64,000 bases of DNA from Aldrovandia affinis (GCA_029706075.1 JAINUG010000037.1:3275127-3339126), one strand, 5' to 3'. Counted from the first letter of the stretch, positions 23,244 to 37,170 are shown. A program made the numbers and translations. The notes: generated by a model from the letters alone, not told the origin.

Positions 23244-24000
23244 GCTAAGGATTAAATCAAAATTCTGTTATCAAACTCTGTTGTAATTCACTACCAGCCT
23301 ACTGGATGAGAGCAGTCCAGGCTACTGCTCCCTGGCTGTAGTGGTCTCCATCTTTCAGCGCTGTTACTAGGGCCTGGCTCTGATAGCAGCACAAACACTG
23401 TGTGCCGAGCATTCACAGGAAGTGCACTGGAGCATCAAGTATATAGTTTCACTTCTCTGCTTACACAGTCAAGTTCTGGGCCTTCCCCCACCCATCTAAT
23501 TAAAAATGTAAAAACGGGCTGATTTCATATAAAACCACGATATGCTTAATAATACCCCTCAATTCATAACCCTGTGAAATAGGGGTGAAATCTGTGTGTG
23601 GGGGGGGTGTATGATGAGTCTGAATTGGATGTTAAAATACATTTTTGGATTTGCAGCTTATTCACTTGTGATAAATCTGCCAGCAAAAGCCTTCAGATCC
23701 TGTGTATGGACATGCATAGCATACGGTAGCAGATCAAAAACAAAACAAAGGAGACACTTGGAAATCCATTAGTATTAACTGTTGTGAAACTTTATCTCCA
23801 ACGTCTTAAGGCTTAGAGCAGTGCATGCAATAGCATGATAATTTTACATATGATCACTTATCAATCATTTGAAAGAAGTTGTGATTATGAATTAGGTCTC
23901 AGGTGTCAGGAATGTCCTTTTGAACTTTGGTCTGGTCATGGCATGATGTCATTTTCTGGCACTGTTTACATATTCTTTCCATGATGACCACAGGCTCTTT
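23244..24000. other. Intergenic block, nothing recognised
   Basis: Includes a G-run at about 23600-23609. No gene, transposon or RNA recognised. Confidence 0.5.
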
Positions 24001-24330
24001 TCTACAACACAGCACAATATATTTCCCTTTCCCAGCCTGCGGCACAATGACGCAAAGAGAACAGCTCTGTCTCTAATACGTCACAGCCGTACAAAAATCA
24101 CTGGGCCACTTTGAGCTTCCGATCCTGCGTTTCCTTGCTTGCATGTGTTCGGCAGATGCCACCGAGCCCTAGGCGGCCAGACTCGAGTAGTACTCTGATC
24201 TCAGCAAAATCGCAGGCGCCACGATGACCCAGCGGCCTCCCCTGGCCACTGAGTACGGGACACCCCTACTGTCCCCCGTCACCCGGTAACGAGATGTTTC
24301 TAGAAGCAAATGAGCCTCCTCACCACCTGA
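24001..24330. promoter_or_regulatory. Candidate regulatory block with CRE-like sites
   Basis: TGACGCAA at 24048-24055 and TACGTCAC at 24077-24084 are two CRE/ATF-type sites 30 bp apart, followed by CpG-richer sequence to about 24310. No transcription start or coding frame is evident. CREB/ATF binding is inferred from motif match only. Confidence 0.3.
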
Positions 24331-27300
24331 TAAGTTAGGAGTGTGGCGGGATACGCAACGGAATGTGGGCGCATGATGGATTAAAGCTACATAAACCGTC
24401 TGATTTTTACATGAGGCCTACACATGTACAGACATCCGGCCCAGCCCTCAAACACATCAGGGCAATGACTGTAAATTCCACTTTGACTGTTTCAGCCCAC
24501 ACTACAACAGATATGCCTGCCATTCTTGGGCTGTGTTTTATGCGCGCCGGAAAGCAAAGCCGCCGTTCACGCCTGGAGATCAGGAGTCGCCTAACGGAGT
24601 TCCAGCAAAACCATTGGGTCTGAACGTGTTCCGTGTGATGCGTAGCATAACACCATGTCCTTACGCTTCAACAGCATCAGGCTACATCCACTAAGACTGT
24701 TTATTTTTGTGGTGACCCCCCACCTTCTCACTTAGACTTGTTTCTGCCCAGCTCAAGGCTTTGGACTCGTTCACACAGCCGTCGCTCTCCCTGATGCTAA
24801 ACACTGCTCATGCTCAGCACAGAGCAGGCACCGAGAAGATAAGTCAATCATCATATCATTACGATGAGCCGATAATGGGCACGGATGATTGGATTAACGC
24901 GTCGCCATAGCACGAAGACAAGTAGATCTGTGCCGTGTCTTCTAATAAACCAGTGTCCGTGAACAGGCAGGGCAACTCTCTGCTTTAGGAGTCTACAGAG
25001 CTCACCCATTCAATGGAAGGGGAGCACTTTCTGCCCAGCATGCATAGCCCAGAGAGAAAGAGCGCGCTTCAATTCTGCTTCAAACTGCACTTTAATGTTA
25101 GGATATACCACAGGGCTCAAAGGTGGGAGAGAAATTCTAGGTGCATATGTAAACATATCCTTACATGAGCCCTTCTCTAATTAGGCTGCTCCACTTATCA
25201 AGACAGTGAACCCTATATTCAAGGCTGAAGCACGCTAAAGGGCTGGTGCAGGGTCATGAAAAAACATTTTGTTTTCAGAGAAATATATCCACTGCTGTAG
25301 TCCAACGTAAAATGGCCTTCACATACATTTTTATTATTGAATACGAATGTTCTACTCACTTAATTTCCCCATTAGAATTATTGTACAATAACCAGGCAAT
25401 TAATTATTGGTAAAGAAATGTCATGTCCCTAAAATGTCTCCATTTCAAAGTGTGATTCTAAACATGGCCAAAAACTACACAGCTAAACTGATTCAGAGCA
25501 AAGTTTGGAATAGTGCTCAAATTGTGTGTTGGTTCATAGCATTGGTGGGCACAGACAGACAGAGCTCGTAGACAGACTGTTCCCACAATCAAGCCTGGAT
25601 GGATGCTCCACCCAGCTATCGATAGCATATCCTGGGCCATGGTAAAACACACACAAACAGTTCCAAACCTATACAGTAATGTGTAATGTGGTTGACTGTA
25701 ATTGCTGAATTGAACTGAATTCTCAATATGGTATCTTCATCTTTATCTTAACATAGTCTAGATTTGAGTCACAGATTATAAAAAGTTAGAATGATTCACT
25801 TAGCTCTGCCAGAACCATTTTCAAAATATGCTGCCTGTATAGCTATCTATCAATCTAATAATACAATAGTGTCTGCTATTTTGTTGAGGTTGTCGCTACA
25901 AGCATTGGCCTCTCTCTAGCTCTTATGCACTCTTTTTTAGACTGGAGTGCATGGGTAATTCATAAAAGTTGCCAGTAGCATCTCTATATCTTGAACAATC
26001 CACATGATGACAAAGGCAGTGTCCAAATGATTACAGTTATGGTGTCATATTACAGGCAAAAACGATCTATGAAGTTTGTAGGGAAGAGCGGCAGATGGTT
26101 TCTGTGTTGAAGGCGGTTTTGACGGGTATGACACGTGAGATACACCGGCTGCCATCAACTCTGCTGGTACAATAGACTGTGACAATCAAATCCTGAATGA
26201 ACACAACTGAAATTCTCCACCACAGAATTTAATATTTTTAGAGAGGAGGTGGTAATGTTTGAAACTTATCTATATTATTTGGGAAATATATACAGTAGAG
26301 CATCTATTTTTAAACATGTTTTCCATAGCAACATATGAAGTCATAATAGCTCGCCAGTAAAAATCATTATCAGTGCTCGTGATTCTGAACAGTTGGAATC
26401 CAGCTGCACAAAAGTATACATTTGAACATTGATTCATAAAACAGTGGTAATGTTCCAGCTTTAGACCACAGAGGAGCAGGTGGTCATTTTTTGAATCACC
26501 TTAAAGCAAATGTAATGTGCATAGTCAAGTAGTTCTGATGTTAATACAGGTTATGATTAGGTCAAAAAAGCCCTGGGTAAACAATGTTTAAGAAGTGGAA
26601 AATACTCAACAGGACCCCAACCAACCCCTATCACTGTGGAAGTATTTGTGGGGATTTGTATGAATCAAACCTACTATGTTTTAACTGAAAATCTGGGACT
26701 TACCTAACCTTATGGATGCAGGATCTGTTAGTAATAAACAGTATCTTTTAGATTTTTAGAACAAACTATTCTTGAGTCTGATTGGTTTTCCATACATATC
26801 ATGGATATGATAATTTGGTAGAAGGAAATTTTAATAAAACTCAGTATTTAAATCCCTCCAGCAAAAACAAAGAAATAAATGGATATTTTTATATAAAATA
26901 TATATTATATATATTGAATGACGATGTCCAACAAAATCAGGGAGGTTGATTTTGCTCATTCGCTAACATTCGCTAATATGCACATGCAAAAAAAAGTTTT
27001 TGCCAGTCATGTATACTGTCACTCAATAAATTATATTAGTACATTAACGTGCTTCAGCACCTCCTTGATTCTCTCTACATATACTGATACCTATATAAAT
27101 TAATTAACTTCCAATGTAAAAGATTGAACTGAGTGGTCAGAGTGGGAGAAAAGGGCACGTTAGGCATGCCTCAGTGACTCTGTTCTAAAACAGGGCTGGG
27201 GGGACACTCCCCTTCCTTCCAGCCCCCCAGCAGAACTAAAGAGGTGAAACGGTGATCAACAACAGAAAAACACAACAAAAAAATCACCTTTCTCCTTGCC

Positions 27301-28240
27301 AGGCCAGGGTTATGAAATATGAAGGCTGTACAATGGCCCAATACGCTTTTTGAGAGTCAGAATAACATTGGCTTAAATTATGGAGGGTTTTTGAATACTC
27401 TCTTATCCACAGATGGCTGTTCACATAAGAATCCCAGAACCTGCATAATTGTATCACTAATAAGCAGTAAGGCAATTAGTTGTATAAGTGTGCTCTAATC
27501 ACTGGGACAGAAGAGATGACGAAGACAACATAGAAAAGAAAAAAAGGGGGGGGGTTGGGGGCAAGGGACAAAGAATGTCTTTCTTTCGATTCACACTCTG
27601 ACAGGCATAATTAGATATGTATAATAGAAAATTATGCTATGGCGGAGCACAGTTCATACAAATGCATTTTTTGTTGTGTTGCTTGTGGCCATCATTGTTG
27701 TGGGCATCCTTCTCACATTCACACTTCCCTTGCCTTAAATAGAGAAAGAATAAAGAGTGCAAAAACAGTGACATCACATAGCTGTGCGTTTACTGTACGA
27801 TTGTGGGACATGCTTGTGTGTGTTTTTGCAGACTGTGTATGAGGAAAATTAGTGCTGAACAAAAAAAATAAGCATTGAGTTAGTCTGATTTCCTCTCATT
27901 TCTTTTCAAAATTCATTTTGTAGAAAACATTTCAAACTGTTAATGTTATAATTTGAGCATTTTTGGATTTTAAATTAGAACATAACGTAAATTATCTGAA
28001 CAAACAATAAACAAAAAAAAAAAATCAGAAAACCATCTGAATGCCTGAATCCTTTCCTGCCACCGGAGATGGTAATAAATTGTTGAAATTCTATGAACTG
28101 CATTTATCCATAAATCAAAACGTTTTCCTTTCAGCATTCCTATCATATTAAAAATAATCAATATTTTACATTTAATAATACCCTTTTCAAGTCTATGGCA
28201 CCTGCAAGTTACATATTTTTCCTAAGTTTAAACATTTGTG
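24331..28240. other. Long intergenic block, no gene seen
   Basis: Nearly 4 kb without a credible gene. The longest frame is 86 codons at 24363-24623 (+). A moderately CpG-rich part lies at about 24780-25080. A palindromic AT run occurs at about 26889-26915, and poly-A and G-runs occur near 27540-27556 and 28008-28023. No SINE or transposon was recognised. Confidence 0.5.
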
Positions 28241-28960
28241 CAGGGATAAGAGCCACCTCATTGCTGTTGAGGGCTGTTGTGACTGCGAAGGCTTGTTTCT
28301 TTGTACACCAAGTCCCCTCAATTATACAGTAAAAAAAAATCTATGTATTTAAAAAGCAAAGCACAGTTCTCATAAAATGCTCCTGAACGCAGCTCTGGCA
28401 TACAAATTTGGAGGTCCGATCACCCCATAAAAGGGACTCTGGTAATGAAGGAAGAAAAAGAGAGAAAGAAAGAGAAAGAAAGGGAGAAAAAAAAAAAAAA
28501 CTTTTGAAGGGCAAGGTCATGACTGGCAGTTGATTTGAAGAGTTTCTACGTCCTCACAATGGAACATGACATCATCAGGTATTGAAGAGGGAGACGAGGA
28601 GAGGGAGTTCTTTAAAAAAGCAGGCCGCATACCAAGGGCCATAATTAAATTTGTGCTAAACTTGCCCAAGTGCCCCTGCGCTAGTGGAATGGGAGCGCAG
28701 AATGATTTTCAGGGGGTGGAGTGGTGAGGCAATCAGCTCTGTTTTCTGTGCGCTCTATGATCACAGCCCTCTTTTCCCACTGAATGCTTCGCAGTATTTT
28801 CAGAAACACAGAGTGCCTTGCTAATTGTGCCATGTACATATTTTAAAGTGCATCTCCTCTGTGAACTTTATGTTCCCATGTGTTTTGGCTGGAAAAGGCA
28901 GAAAATGCACACCGTGTTGATGTCTGAAAAATGGCTTTCCCGGTGCACATTCTCAGCACA
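28241..28960. promoter_or_regulatory. Candidate conserved non-coding block interrupted by a purine tract
   Basis: Apart from the polypurine run at 28447-28500 this is repeat-poor, even-textured sequence. CCATAATTAAATTTG at about 28638 and GCTAATTGTGCC at about 28819 are homeodomain-like sites. No frame is coding-like. Confidence 0.3.
28447..28500 (+). repeat. Polypurine (GA/GAAA) tract, possible H-DNA
   Basis: 54 consecutive purines, with mirror-like GAAAG units ending in a poly-A run. Polypurine mirror repeats can form intramolecular triplexes. Confidence 0.85.
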
Positions 28961-31900
28961 CACAGTAGTATTTATATAACTCGGGATGGGGAAGAGAGGT
29001 GCGGAAAACACAAGTAAAGTCTACAGTTACGTACAGATGTTTGTTCCCCTTTCATATTATTACGGTATTGTAACTGATGGGAACCAACTGAGTCATGAAT
29101 TCAGTAATCCAGTCTATACTTTCAGACTCTGAATGAAATGTTACAGACAACTCAAAATTATTATTTTTCCCCCGTTCGCTTTTCATTTTTTAATATAATA
29201 ATTAATGTAATAAATTGAAGTGTAGATCGTGCTGCATAGATCAAATACTGAGAAAACATTGTCGCAAGGCTGACTAAGATTAGAAGAAAGTAATGCATCA
29301 AATTATTAGTTGTTGTTTCATTAAGTCTGGAGCAACAGCATCAGCACTACACAAGGGTTGGAGACGTGATTATTTCTGTCCACAAAAACAGGAAAAGACA
29401 GGATATTCAGATTTTTGAAAGTCAATTCACAATTATGAGGAAGTTTCTGAAAATACCAGTGTTTAAGAATGAGTAATTGCACATCAGGAAATACCTAAAC
29501 AGTATATCATGGAGTGGCGATTGCAATGATAAGGCAATGAATGCTCTAGTCTCGCAACGTCTCAAAACAGCGCATTTATTTATCTGTTTATCCACTTTTG
29601 CTAAAGCCCAAACACATTGTTTCCTGCTGTCTTGAAATAAGGCATTCATTCAGTATTAGGTAAACATTTCCACAATCACATATTTCTTCAGGTCGTATGC
29701 ATCATTCACCAGACATTTCAGGCATCTGCCTCTAACTGAATGAACTTGTGGTTGAGATGGAGCTTTGTAAAGGATTTCCCCCCCACAATACCTCACGTGT
29801 TTCTTCTCTCAAGCCTTTATCTGTTTTCACCTTGCAATGATCCATTTTATGGATGCACTTCCTCAACTCCTGTATGTTTCAATTGATGGTTCTTTTCTTT
29901 AATTCTCAGAGGACTTGCAACAGCTCTCTCCCTTTAATCACAAAGTCCTTCACACCGTGTCTATATTCGATATATAGGCACGGACTGGTCTCGGGCACAT
30001 TGATAGGAACAGGACGGTATAGATCCATCTTCAGGGTGAGGGGCTAAATAAAAAAACTGTAGCGCCCGTTCTTAAGGAATTCCACCTTTTTATATTTCGA
30101 TTGAGAAATGAATGTGTTCCCTGTGACTCATCATAAAACCTAACTGAAATATTCAGAAAAGGATTCGGGGGGGGTGAATCATATTTTCAGACGTGTCTAA
30201 TTTTATTTGTGAGGAATGACTCAAATGTATGTAATTCTAATTGAGGAGTACAATTTATTTCTCAGCAGGGCACAAGTTCCTGGAACTGCAATGGAACTGA
30301 AAAAAAAAAAATATTATGAAAACAATAACATTACCAGTGTTCCCGTTATGTTAACTCAATATTTTAAGATGCATAATAAACAGTCTGTCATATTTTCATA
30401 CATATTGTTTTCTTTCAGTTTCATGATGGTGTCAGGTCCTGTCAGCATTGAGGTCATCCAGAGAATGACCACAAACATTCTGGGAACTGTCCCACATTGT
30501 GTTCGGAGCCCTTTCAAACAAATGCCATGCTGTCCCTGCATGGCCCGCTGAGCTCAACCTTGGTTGCTATGAAATAATCTACCAGTAAGGTTAATAAACT
30601 GCTGTATTTGGGACAAAGGGATCTGTTATAAACATTATTTTCCATTAAAAAGGGTAGATAAACGAGGCAGTGGCAGATCTCAATGAGAAAACATGGGGCC
30701 AGCAGCCTGCCAAGGCTCAAACTCCTCCCATTCCCCGCTGTCTGTTTCCAAAAATGGAATTTTTAAAAAATACAAATAATGACCAAAGTTTACATGGTGA
30801 TGAACACGTTTTTTTGTTTTTTTTCAGTTTTCTTTGAAAAACAATGTGGCCTTGAATGTTTGAACTCAGGTATTTTATTAAAGAGTCCATTTAGACAAAC
30901 AGAGGGACCCCCCCCGCCCCTGCCCCCACCAAAGAAAAAAAGAGAGTTCAGTGATGATGGAATAACTTATCAGTTATAACTAACTGACGTATTCTTAGAA
31001 TAAAGTACTGATGGAGAATAAACAAGAAACAATACCAACAGAACATTGAACATAACCTTGATTCCAGTACACTGCACGATTCTCTACACTCTACACTCTC
31101 AATCCAATTTTGCATTACACTACAGAGAGGATATTATTAGGAGATTATCATTTAGTGGTTTTCATTTCCACTTGTGTTCATAACATTTAGAATATTTATA
31201 ATTAGAATGTCATAATGCCGGTGATATGTGGAAGCGGAGCGTGACCTTTGGTGAACATTTAAAAGAGGATTTAAAAAGTGATTGGCATTGTGATTGGTGC
31301 AAGGGAGGCCGTGGTCAGTTGATATCCCTTTACTGTAGCCCTCCCCTTGTTCTGTTTACAACAGGAAGGCACTGTTGGGGCTAAGTCCCAACCCTCAAGG
31401 CATCAGCAGGGGTGTATTATTCTCCCCCCAATGTAGGAACATTTCCCTTCTTAACCAGCTATAAAAGGTGGGATTATCACTCTGCTCGTAAAAACTGCAA
31501 CTCTACTTGAGCGAGGTGTGAAACATTACAGGACCCCAAACTCCTCTCAGCTGACCTGATGGCAGGCGTTAGGGAAAAGTACACATTTAATATGCGGCCA
31601 CTGTACACAAAACTGTGATCTATATGAGGCAATATTGCACACAGTCCATATGTTATGCTTTTAAGAACAATAACTACAAGCTACAATGATAGGTACTCGG
31701 TACACATCATAACATTAAATTACATTGTAACAAAATGATTGTTTATTAAGTGGGACTGTAATGGACTTCTTTTTTTTTTTTACAATAAAGAAGGACAACA
31801 GTAATTTAGTAAAGAAGAGAAGTCATGGTGCAGTATAAGCTACAATTGAAAACTGATTGATCTGGCCAGAGTGAGAGATGCTGCTATTAACAGCAGTATC

Positions 31901-32080
31901 TAAAATAAAGAGCCGGAGTGGCCCAGAGTTCAGAGATGAGAAGTTTCCCACAGAGCGATGTGAAGAGATGCATGCATCAATTGAGCTCGCCTTCTCCTCC
32001 CCTTTGGAGCTAAACTCTGCTTGTTGAGAAATAAGATTGTATTTCATTATGTTTCCAGCAGATTTGCATATTTTACAGAG
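28961..32080. other. Long intergenic block, no gene seen
   Basis: No credible gene. A strong-looking splice acceptor (TTGTTTTCTTTCAG, ending at about 30419) precedes 44 open codons to 30551, but I recognise no protein and no donor pairs with it. A C8-G-C4-TG-C5 tract at 30908-30927 may form a quadruplex on the minus strand. The region around 31200-31560 is repeat-poor. Confidence 0.45.
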
Positions 32081-32640
32081 CTCAGTGTTTTGCACAGGCG
32101 GGTTATTAGAGGGGGTAGAATGGGATTATTGCACAGCTGCGGAGATTGTGTGACTAACTGTGTTTGTCCTGCAAACAGGGTCTGACTGCACTGTGGCCAC
32201 TGGTCATTCTCGCCTCTAAATCTGCTTATAGATTTCCTTTGCTGAGTGGCCTGAGACAGGTCAAGAGGTCAGCCCTTATGCATGGCATTCTGGGAGTGAT
32301 CGTCCTCAAAGGACCTCAGAGCAGAATCTATCATAATTAATGCACCCTTCCATCCCTGTCAGATGACTGACCAAACAAGGCTCGAGAAGAAAAGATGCCT
32401 TTTATAACCTGGTTTAAAAAAAAGGATCAAATTCTTCATTTATTTTATTAATTGGGCCAAATAGAGCAGAATCAAAAAAGGTCAAAGGTCGGGGCCTTTT
32501 TCTGTGGAATGCAGAAAAACTCAATATTTACCCTTGAGAGCGGTCAGTTTTTAAAACGATCACCGTGATTAGACGACATACGACGACAGAGTGCACCCTC
32601 AGATAACATGCACATGCACCAGGAAAATATTCCACAACAG
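32081..32640. promoter_or_regulatory. Candidate conserved non-coding block
   Basis: Repeat-poor sequence with ATCATAATTAATGC near 32330 and TTTTATTAATTGGGCC near 32444. These TAATTA/ATTAAT cores sit in an otherwise balanced stretch. Function inferred from motif style only. Confidence 0.3.
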
Positions 32641-33750
32641 GAATGAGCATCAAATGGAACTGAAAACATGACATGCAAACCTTGTGTTGCCCATTCACTC
32701 AGGTAGTATTTCCTCTGACTGAGCGCTGATGGGACCCCCTGCTCAAAGCTACAGTGCTAAACTGCCACGGACAGAGAGGAGCCACAATGGACAGCAGCAG
32801 TCCAGAACCAATCAGAAATTGAGTTCATCAATCCAAAGGCAGTGTGACCAGTCAGCCTGTTGATTCCTGTCTGAACATGGGAAACACATAGCCAGTGTTT
32901 GGCTCAGCCTTTTTATAGCATGGCATTGTACTGGCAGAAAGCAGCACAGCCTAGCATGCACACGCACAGATCGTTTCTCTATATACGGAAGGAATATATG
33001 TACAGCCTGAAAATGATGTCATATTCGACATAGTAATAGATGTTCATCCACGGCTTTTAATTATTATTATTATCAAATGATGCACAACTATTACTCAGCA
33101 TGCTACGTACTGCATACAGGATCTTTGTCCTCATTTAAGAGATTGATTTTAGGTTGCGTTGAGCTGAAAAAGTAATAGAAATAGCGGGGTTAAAGAACCA
33201 AGGATTGCCTGTAGCTGAACACACCCAACTATTCTGGAATGAGTGAACATGAAAGCCAGCGGATCCTGGAAGACAAGAACCACAGCACTGACCCTATCGC
33301 TCATAAAGATGGAAATCAGTGGAATGGAGAAAGCAGGAAGGTGATTAAATGGGATCTAGAGCGGTTTAGGTTTCTGAATGTATAGCTTATAGTAACTGTA
33401 ACCCCACCCCCTGCCCCGGTGGGTATGGATGTGCTAGGATCACTCCCCCTGCCTCTGCAATATGAAAGTGCTAGGATTGACGGTCTGAGCGAGGTTATGA
33501 AAATAAACGCCCATGGCACAATAATGCAGAAGGAGGCTACCAAGCAGGATGCATTATCTTTCCTCCAGTGTCTCAGGTGTGACCTACTTGGAATTTCATT
33601 ACAAGCCAGCTGGGCATAACGGCACAGCAATCTACAGATTAGGGACAGGAGAGAGAGGGCTGGACATAGGGACAGGGACTTCACCCTACTGTCAGAGTGT
33701 TAGACAGCTAATTCGAGAGCACGGGAAATGTGTTTTGTGAACAAAAGCAA
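32641..33750. other. Intergenic block, no gene seen
   Basis: The 122-codon minus-strand frame at 33316-33684 overlaps two shorter plus-strand frames over the same bases, has no recognisable domain, and is judged to be chance. A CCCC-A-CCCCC-TG-CCCC tract lies at 33402-33417. Confidence 0.45.
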
Positions 33751-34360
33751 TTAAGTTGATTTAAAGCGCAGGACCTGGGGCAGGTATCAATGTCCGGCGT
33801 CACTAGTCTCTCTGACTCTTGGTAATAGATCCCTATCACGGTGAAGCGCTCGGCCCATTCCGCGCACTCTCACACTCTCCCCTCACTGCTGCATCATATC
33901 CACCATGTTATGAAGGTGAAACAAACCAGCTGCTAACAAATGTGTGGTCTCTCGCCAGAGGGAAAAAAGAGGATTGTTTCTAATTCTGGTCCAAAGCAAA
34001 CGACGGCTCTGAAGTTATCATTGTTTCAGTTTAACCTCTGGCCCCGGGATAACGGCATTGTTGAGAGACTAATTGATGCATTCCATATTTCTAAGTGCTC
34101 GCAAATGGGGTTAGGGTTTTTAGCCCCATCAATCACAGCACATGCGTCAGTGTGGGTATGGTCGGGGGACTGAGTGACCAGCACACCTTCCTGTGGGAAT
34201 AGGCTATGGGAGATCACATATAAAAAAACTGCCTCTGTAATGATAAACCAGCACCCCTTTCCAATTAACAGACAGGTTTGATTTAATATGATTAAAATGC
34301 AGCTGTTGAAATGGGCCGATAGTCAGCGGAGTATTTCATGAACCCGTAAAAGATGTGTTG
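33751..34360. promoter_or_regulatory. Candidate conserved non-coding block
   Basis: About 600 bp free of simple repeats. GAGAGACTAATTGATGCATTCC near 34060 and CCCATCAATCACAG near 34125 (PBX-like ATCAATCA) are the main motifs. No frame is coding-like. Confidence 0.33.
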
Positions 34361-36690
34361 TCTTCAGAGTAATGTCTTTAGAATGCAGATGCAATGACAC
34401 CTCCTCCACTGATTGAGCGAAAAAACTTTTTTAGAAACTATAAAAATGGATCAGGCCTGCCTTTGAAATGCTGGGGAGAGCAGGGAAAAAAGCTCAGATG
34501 TCAGACTGAGCAGCAACTTAATTTCCAAAGAGCGTGGCGGAGTGGGAAGAGGGGTTTAAGGATGTCTGTCATGGCGAAGAGGTCGCATGGGAAAGGAGTT
34601 TCTTTTTTTCCTTTTTTAAAGTCCCTCAAATCTTTAGAGCAAAGGAGTGAGAATCTGCTCTCTTCCTGACTGAAGAGCCTGACAGTTCAGTCCCGTGTGG
34701 GAAAAGCTGCCCGCACTGAGAAACGGAGTGCGACTCTGGAAATAATCTCCTCCTAAGCTGTACCTATTTATCACGGCGGTAATGATAAGAATCTGATTTA
34801 AAGGTGAACCCTGAGATGGGTCAACTCCTCACACAGGCGGTAATGTGATCTGTGGGAGAGTGCTGATAACCTGGAACAATATGGAGAATCCTTGTCAGAT
34901 AAATAAAACAAACTGGCTGTCCAATAAAGAAAAACTACACGGCTGGAGGTCTGCAGAACCAGCGCAGACACACACAGAAAAAGACGAAAGGAATGAAAGA
35001 AGAATGATGGCTGGTAAGAGAGAGAGAGAGGGAGAGACAGAGGGAGGGGGGGAAAATGTCTCTTTCATTGTGAGAGGACCAGGGGTTTTGATTTAATGGA
35101 GGACTTGGCTTTGGGAGAAGGTCTGCACATACAGACATGGCAGACTCTGTTTCTCCCCCATGGAGGGCCTCAAGAGGACGGAGCATGTAGCAGAAGTCAC
35201 ACCACACCGCGAGACGTAGCTGAGCCGGGAACATGTAGGCATTAAAACAACAGGTTGCAAACGGTCGTGTGACAAAAATGGTGCTCTCTGAGTCTCACCA
35301 TTTGAAAAAATACCTTATAACGAAACGTGATTTTAGATTTGAAAAAAGCAGTTCAGCTCAGAAATGATCTTGAAAAACAATGGACCCTGCCCACACACAG
35401 AACTACAGAGTGACACATCCATATTAAATTGCAAAGATTGTTAAATAATAAAGATTCAAAATGGAATAAACTCATTTTTCAAATAATTCATAAGTCACAG
35501 CAATGCATGGGAATTAACCTACAGAACAGGGTACACACACTGCTAGAATGTGTTCTATGTCTATGTGTGACATTAACCAAAGCAAGGGATTCTGGGATAT
35601 GTCAAACTATGTGCATCTCTATGTCAGGGTTAGAAATCGCAGTTTTAAAAACACTTTAAAACATCACACAGGACTGCTAAATTGTGTTAGTTTCATCCAT
35701 GTGGCGCTATCATTTAAATGATGATTCTTTGAGACTTCTTTCTTTCAGTATCTCAGTATGCTGGCGACACTAGCTTGAGATGTTGCAGGTACAGAGGAAG
35801 ATTATCTTTGCGGGATAAGTAAGGTCACTCTGTGGATGTTATGCTTAAATTACCGCACAGATCCTCAGGCACTTCCCATCCACGAAACAGCGCAGTGACC
35901 TCTGTGAATCTCTGTGGGTAAAGATGTCCCGTGTGAGGTCATGTTTTCCAGTACTGTGCACATGGTATTTGGTCTCCCCCTGTCCAAACATGTGTGAGGG
36001 GCTCGGCGATTACTGGGAAATGTCCTCTAGCACACAACACGGCACCAATGCTCTCTTTGTTCTCGGCATCACTGCACAAAAGTGAAACACAATGTAAGTC
36101 TCACTGTACATTACAAGTGATGACATTGTCATATATAATTGAATTAGCTCTATATACTGTCATATGGTATTTGTAATTAAATGAAAGCATGAGGTGTAAC
36201 AATAAGCATTGTTAGTGCTGTTAAATTAGAGAAGGAAAGGATATTACATATGCCAAACTGGATACTTCCTCTCTAAATCTAAATAAATTATTTTTTTGGG
36301 GGCTCAGTAACAGGACCTCAAACCAACATTCAAGCTTCCCAATCAAACAATTCCCAGCCAAGTCTTTGTATTAAGAGTTTGTAGAGGGCTTTGACATGCA
36401 CTTTGTAACACATGTGACAAAAATAACACTGCTGAATTAGCAAAGTAAAAATATAAACGTATTTGATTCATAAATGTTGGATCACTTTTTAAAAAACATA
36501 TACAGATAGACATAAATATTATCACGGGAGAAATGTATTTATACAGAAGACTAAGTAATATGAGCATAAAATCTGGTTGAATTCTAATGTATATGTGTAT
36601 ATGCGTATGAATATGCCCCTTAAAGAATAAAAGAAGCCAGAGGACTGGCCACACACAATGAGCTGTTATTGGTGGAACAGAAGACAGCCA
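34361..36690. other. Intergenic block, no gene seen
   Basis: Contains a GA-rich run at about 35019-35052 and a repeat-poor part at 34660-34860. The 99-codon minus frame at 34935-35234 crosses the GA run and is not credible. No transposon or RNA recognised. Confidence 0.5.
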
Positions 36691-36692
36691 CA

Positions 36693-36704
36693 GCCCCCTT
36701 CTGG
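36693..36704 (-). promoter_or_regulatory. Candidate CTCF binding motif
   Basis: GCCCCCTTCTGG matches the reverse complement of the vertebrate CTCF core at 11 of 12 positions by eye. Its forward motif lies on the minus strand. CTCF would anchor chromatin loops. Binding is inferred only. Confidence 0.4.
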
Positions 36705-36789
36705 CTCATCAGAGTGTCCCGGGCCCTCTGCTCGGCACTACAAACCAGCAGCAGCCCTGGACAGGGAACATGGGCAAGCTGGTCAGGTC

Positions 36790-36812
36790 TTTCTCTCTCT
36801 CTCTCTCTCTTT
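36790..36812. repeat. (CT)n tract
   Basis: About ten CT units followed by a pyrimidine-rich stretch. Confidence 0.9.
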
Positions 36813-36972
36813 CCCCTTTACCCTCACTCCTGCTATATTCACATATAGCCTATTATATGGACAGACAGTCTTCACATCATCTTAGGAAATGCCCCCAGCC
36901 TGTTCTACAGATTTGTATTCTTATGTGTAATGCATTTGGGACAAGTCTTCAGTTTATTTTAATTTTTTGTCA

Positions 36973-36993
36973 ACACACACACACACACACACA
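36973..36993. repeat. Short (CA)n tract
   Basis: About ten CA units. A minor microsatellite. Confidence 0.9.
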
Positions 36994-37104
36994 AACGCAC
37001 CAAAAGATGCAAAGTGAAGCACTGTTTTGCTTCCATGATTGACCGGCTGATGTTATTAATCTTATTGTTGAAAGGGATTTTAAAAGTCAAAGTCCCTCTT
37101 TGCT

Positions 37105-37170
37105 CCTTTCTCTCCTCCTCTTTCTTTCTTTCTTTCTTTCTTTTCCCCCCTCTCTCTCTCACTCTCACTC
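37105..37170. repeat. (CTTT)n / (CT)n polypyrimidine tract
   Basis: CTTT units followed by C-rich and CT units. This is about 60 nearly uninterrupted pyrimidines and may form a triplex. Confidence 0.9.

Noticed and set aside
30406-30551. Terminal exon after a strong acceptor (TTGTTTTCTTTCAG)
   Set aside because: The 44 open codons match nothing recognised, the minus strand is equally open, and no upstream exon, donor or polyadenylation signal is evident.
33316-33740. Overlapping frames of 122, 66 and 63 codons
   Set aside because: Three readings of the same DNA, none with a domain or known similarity.
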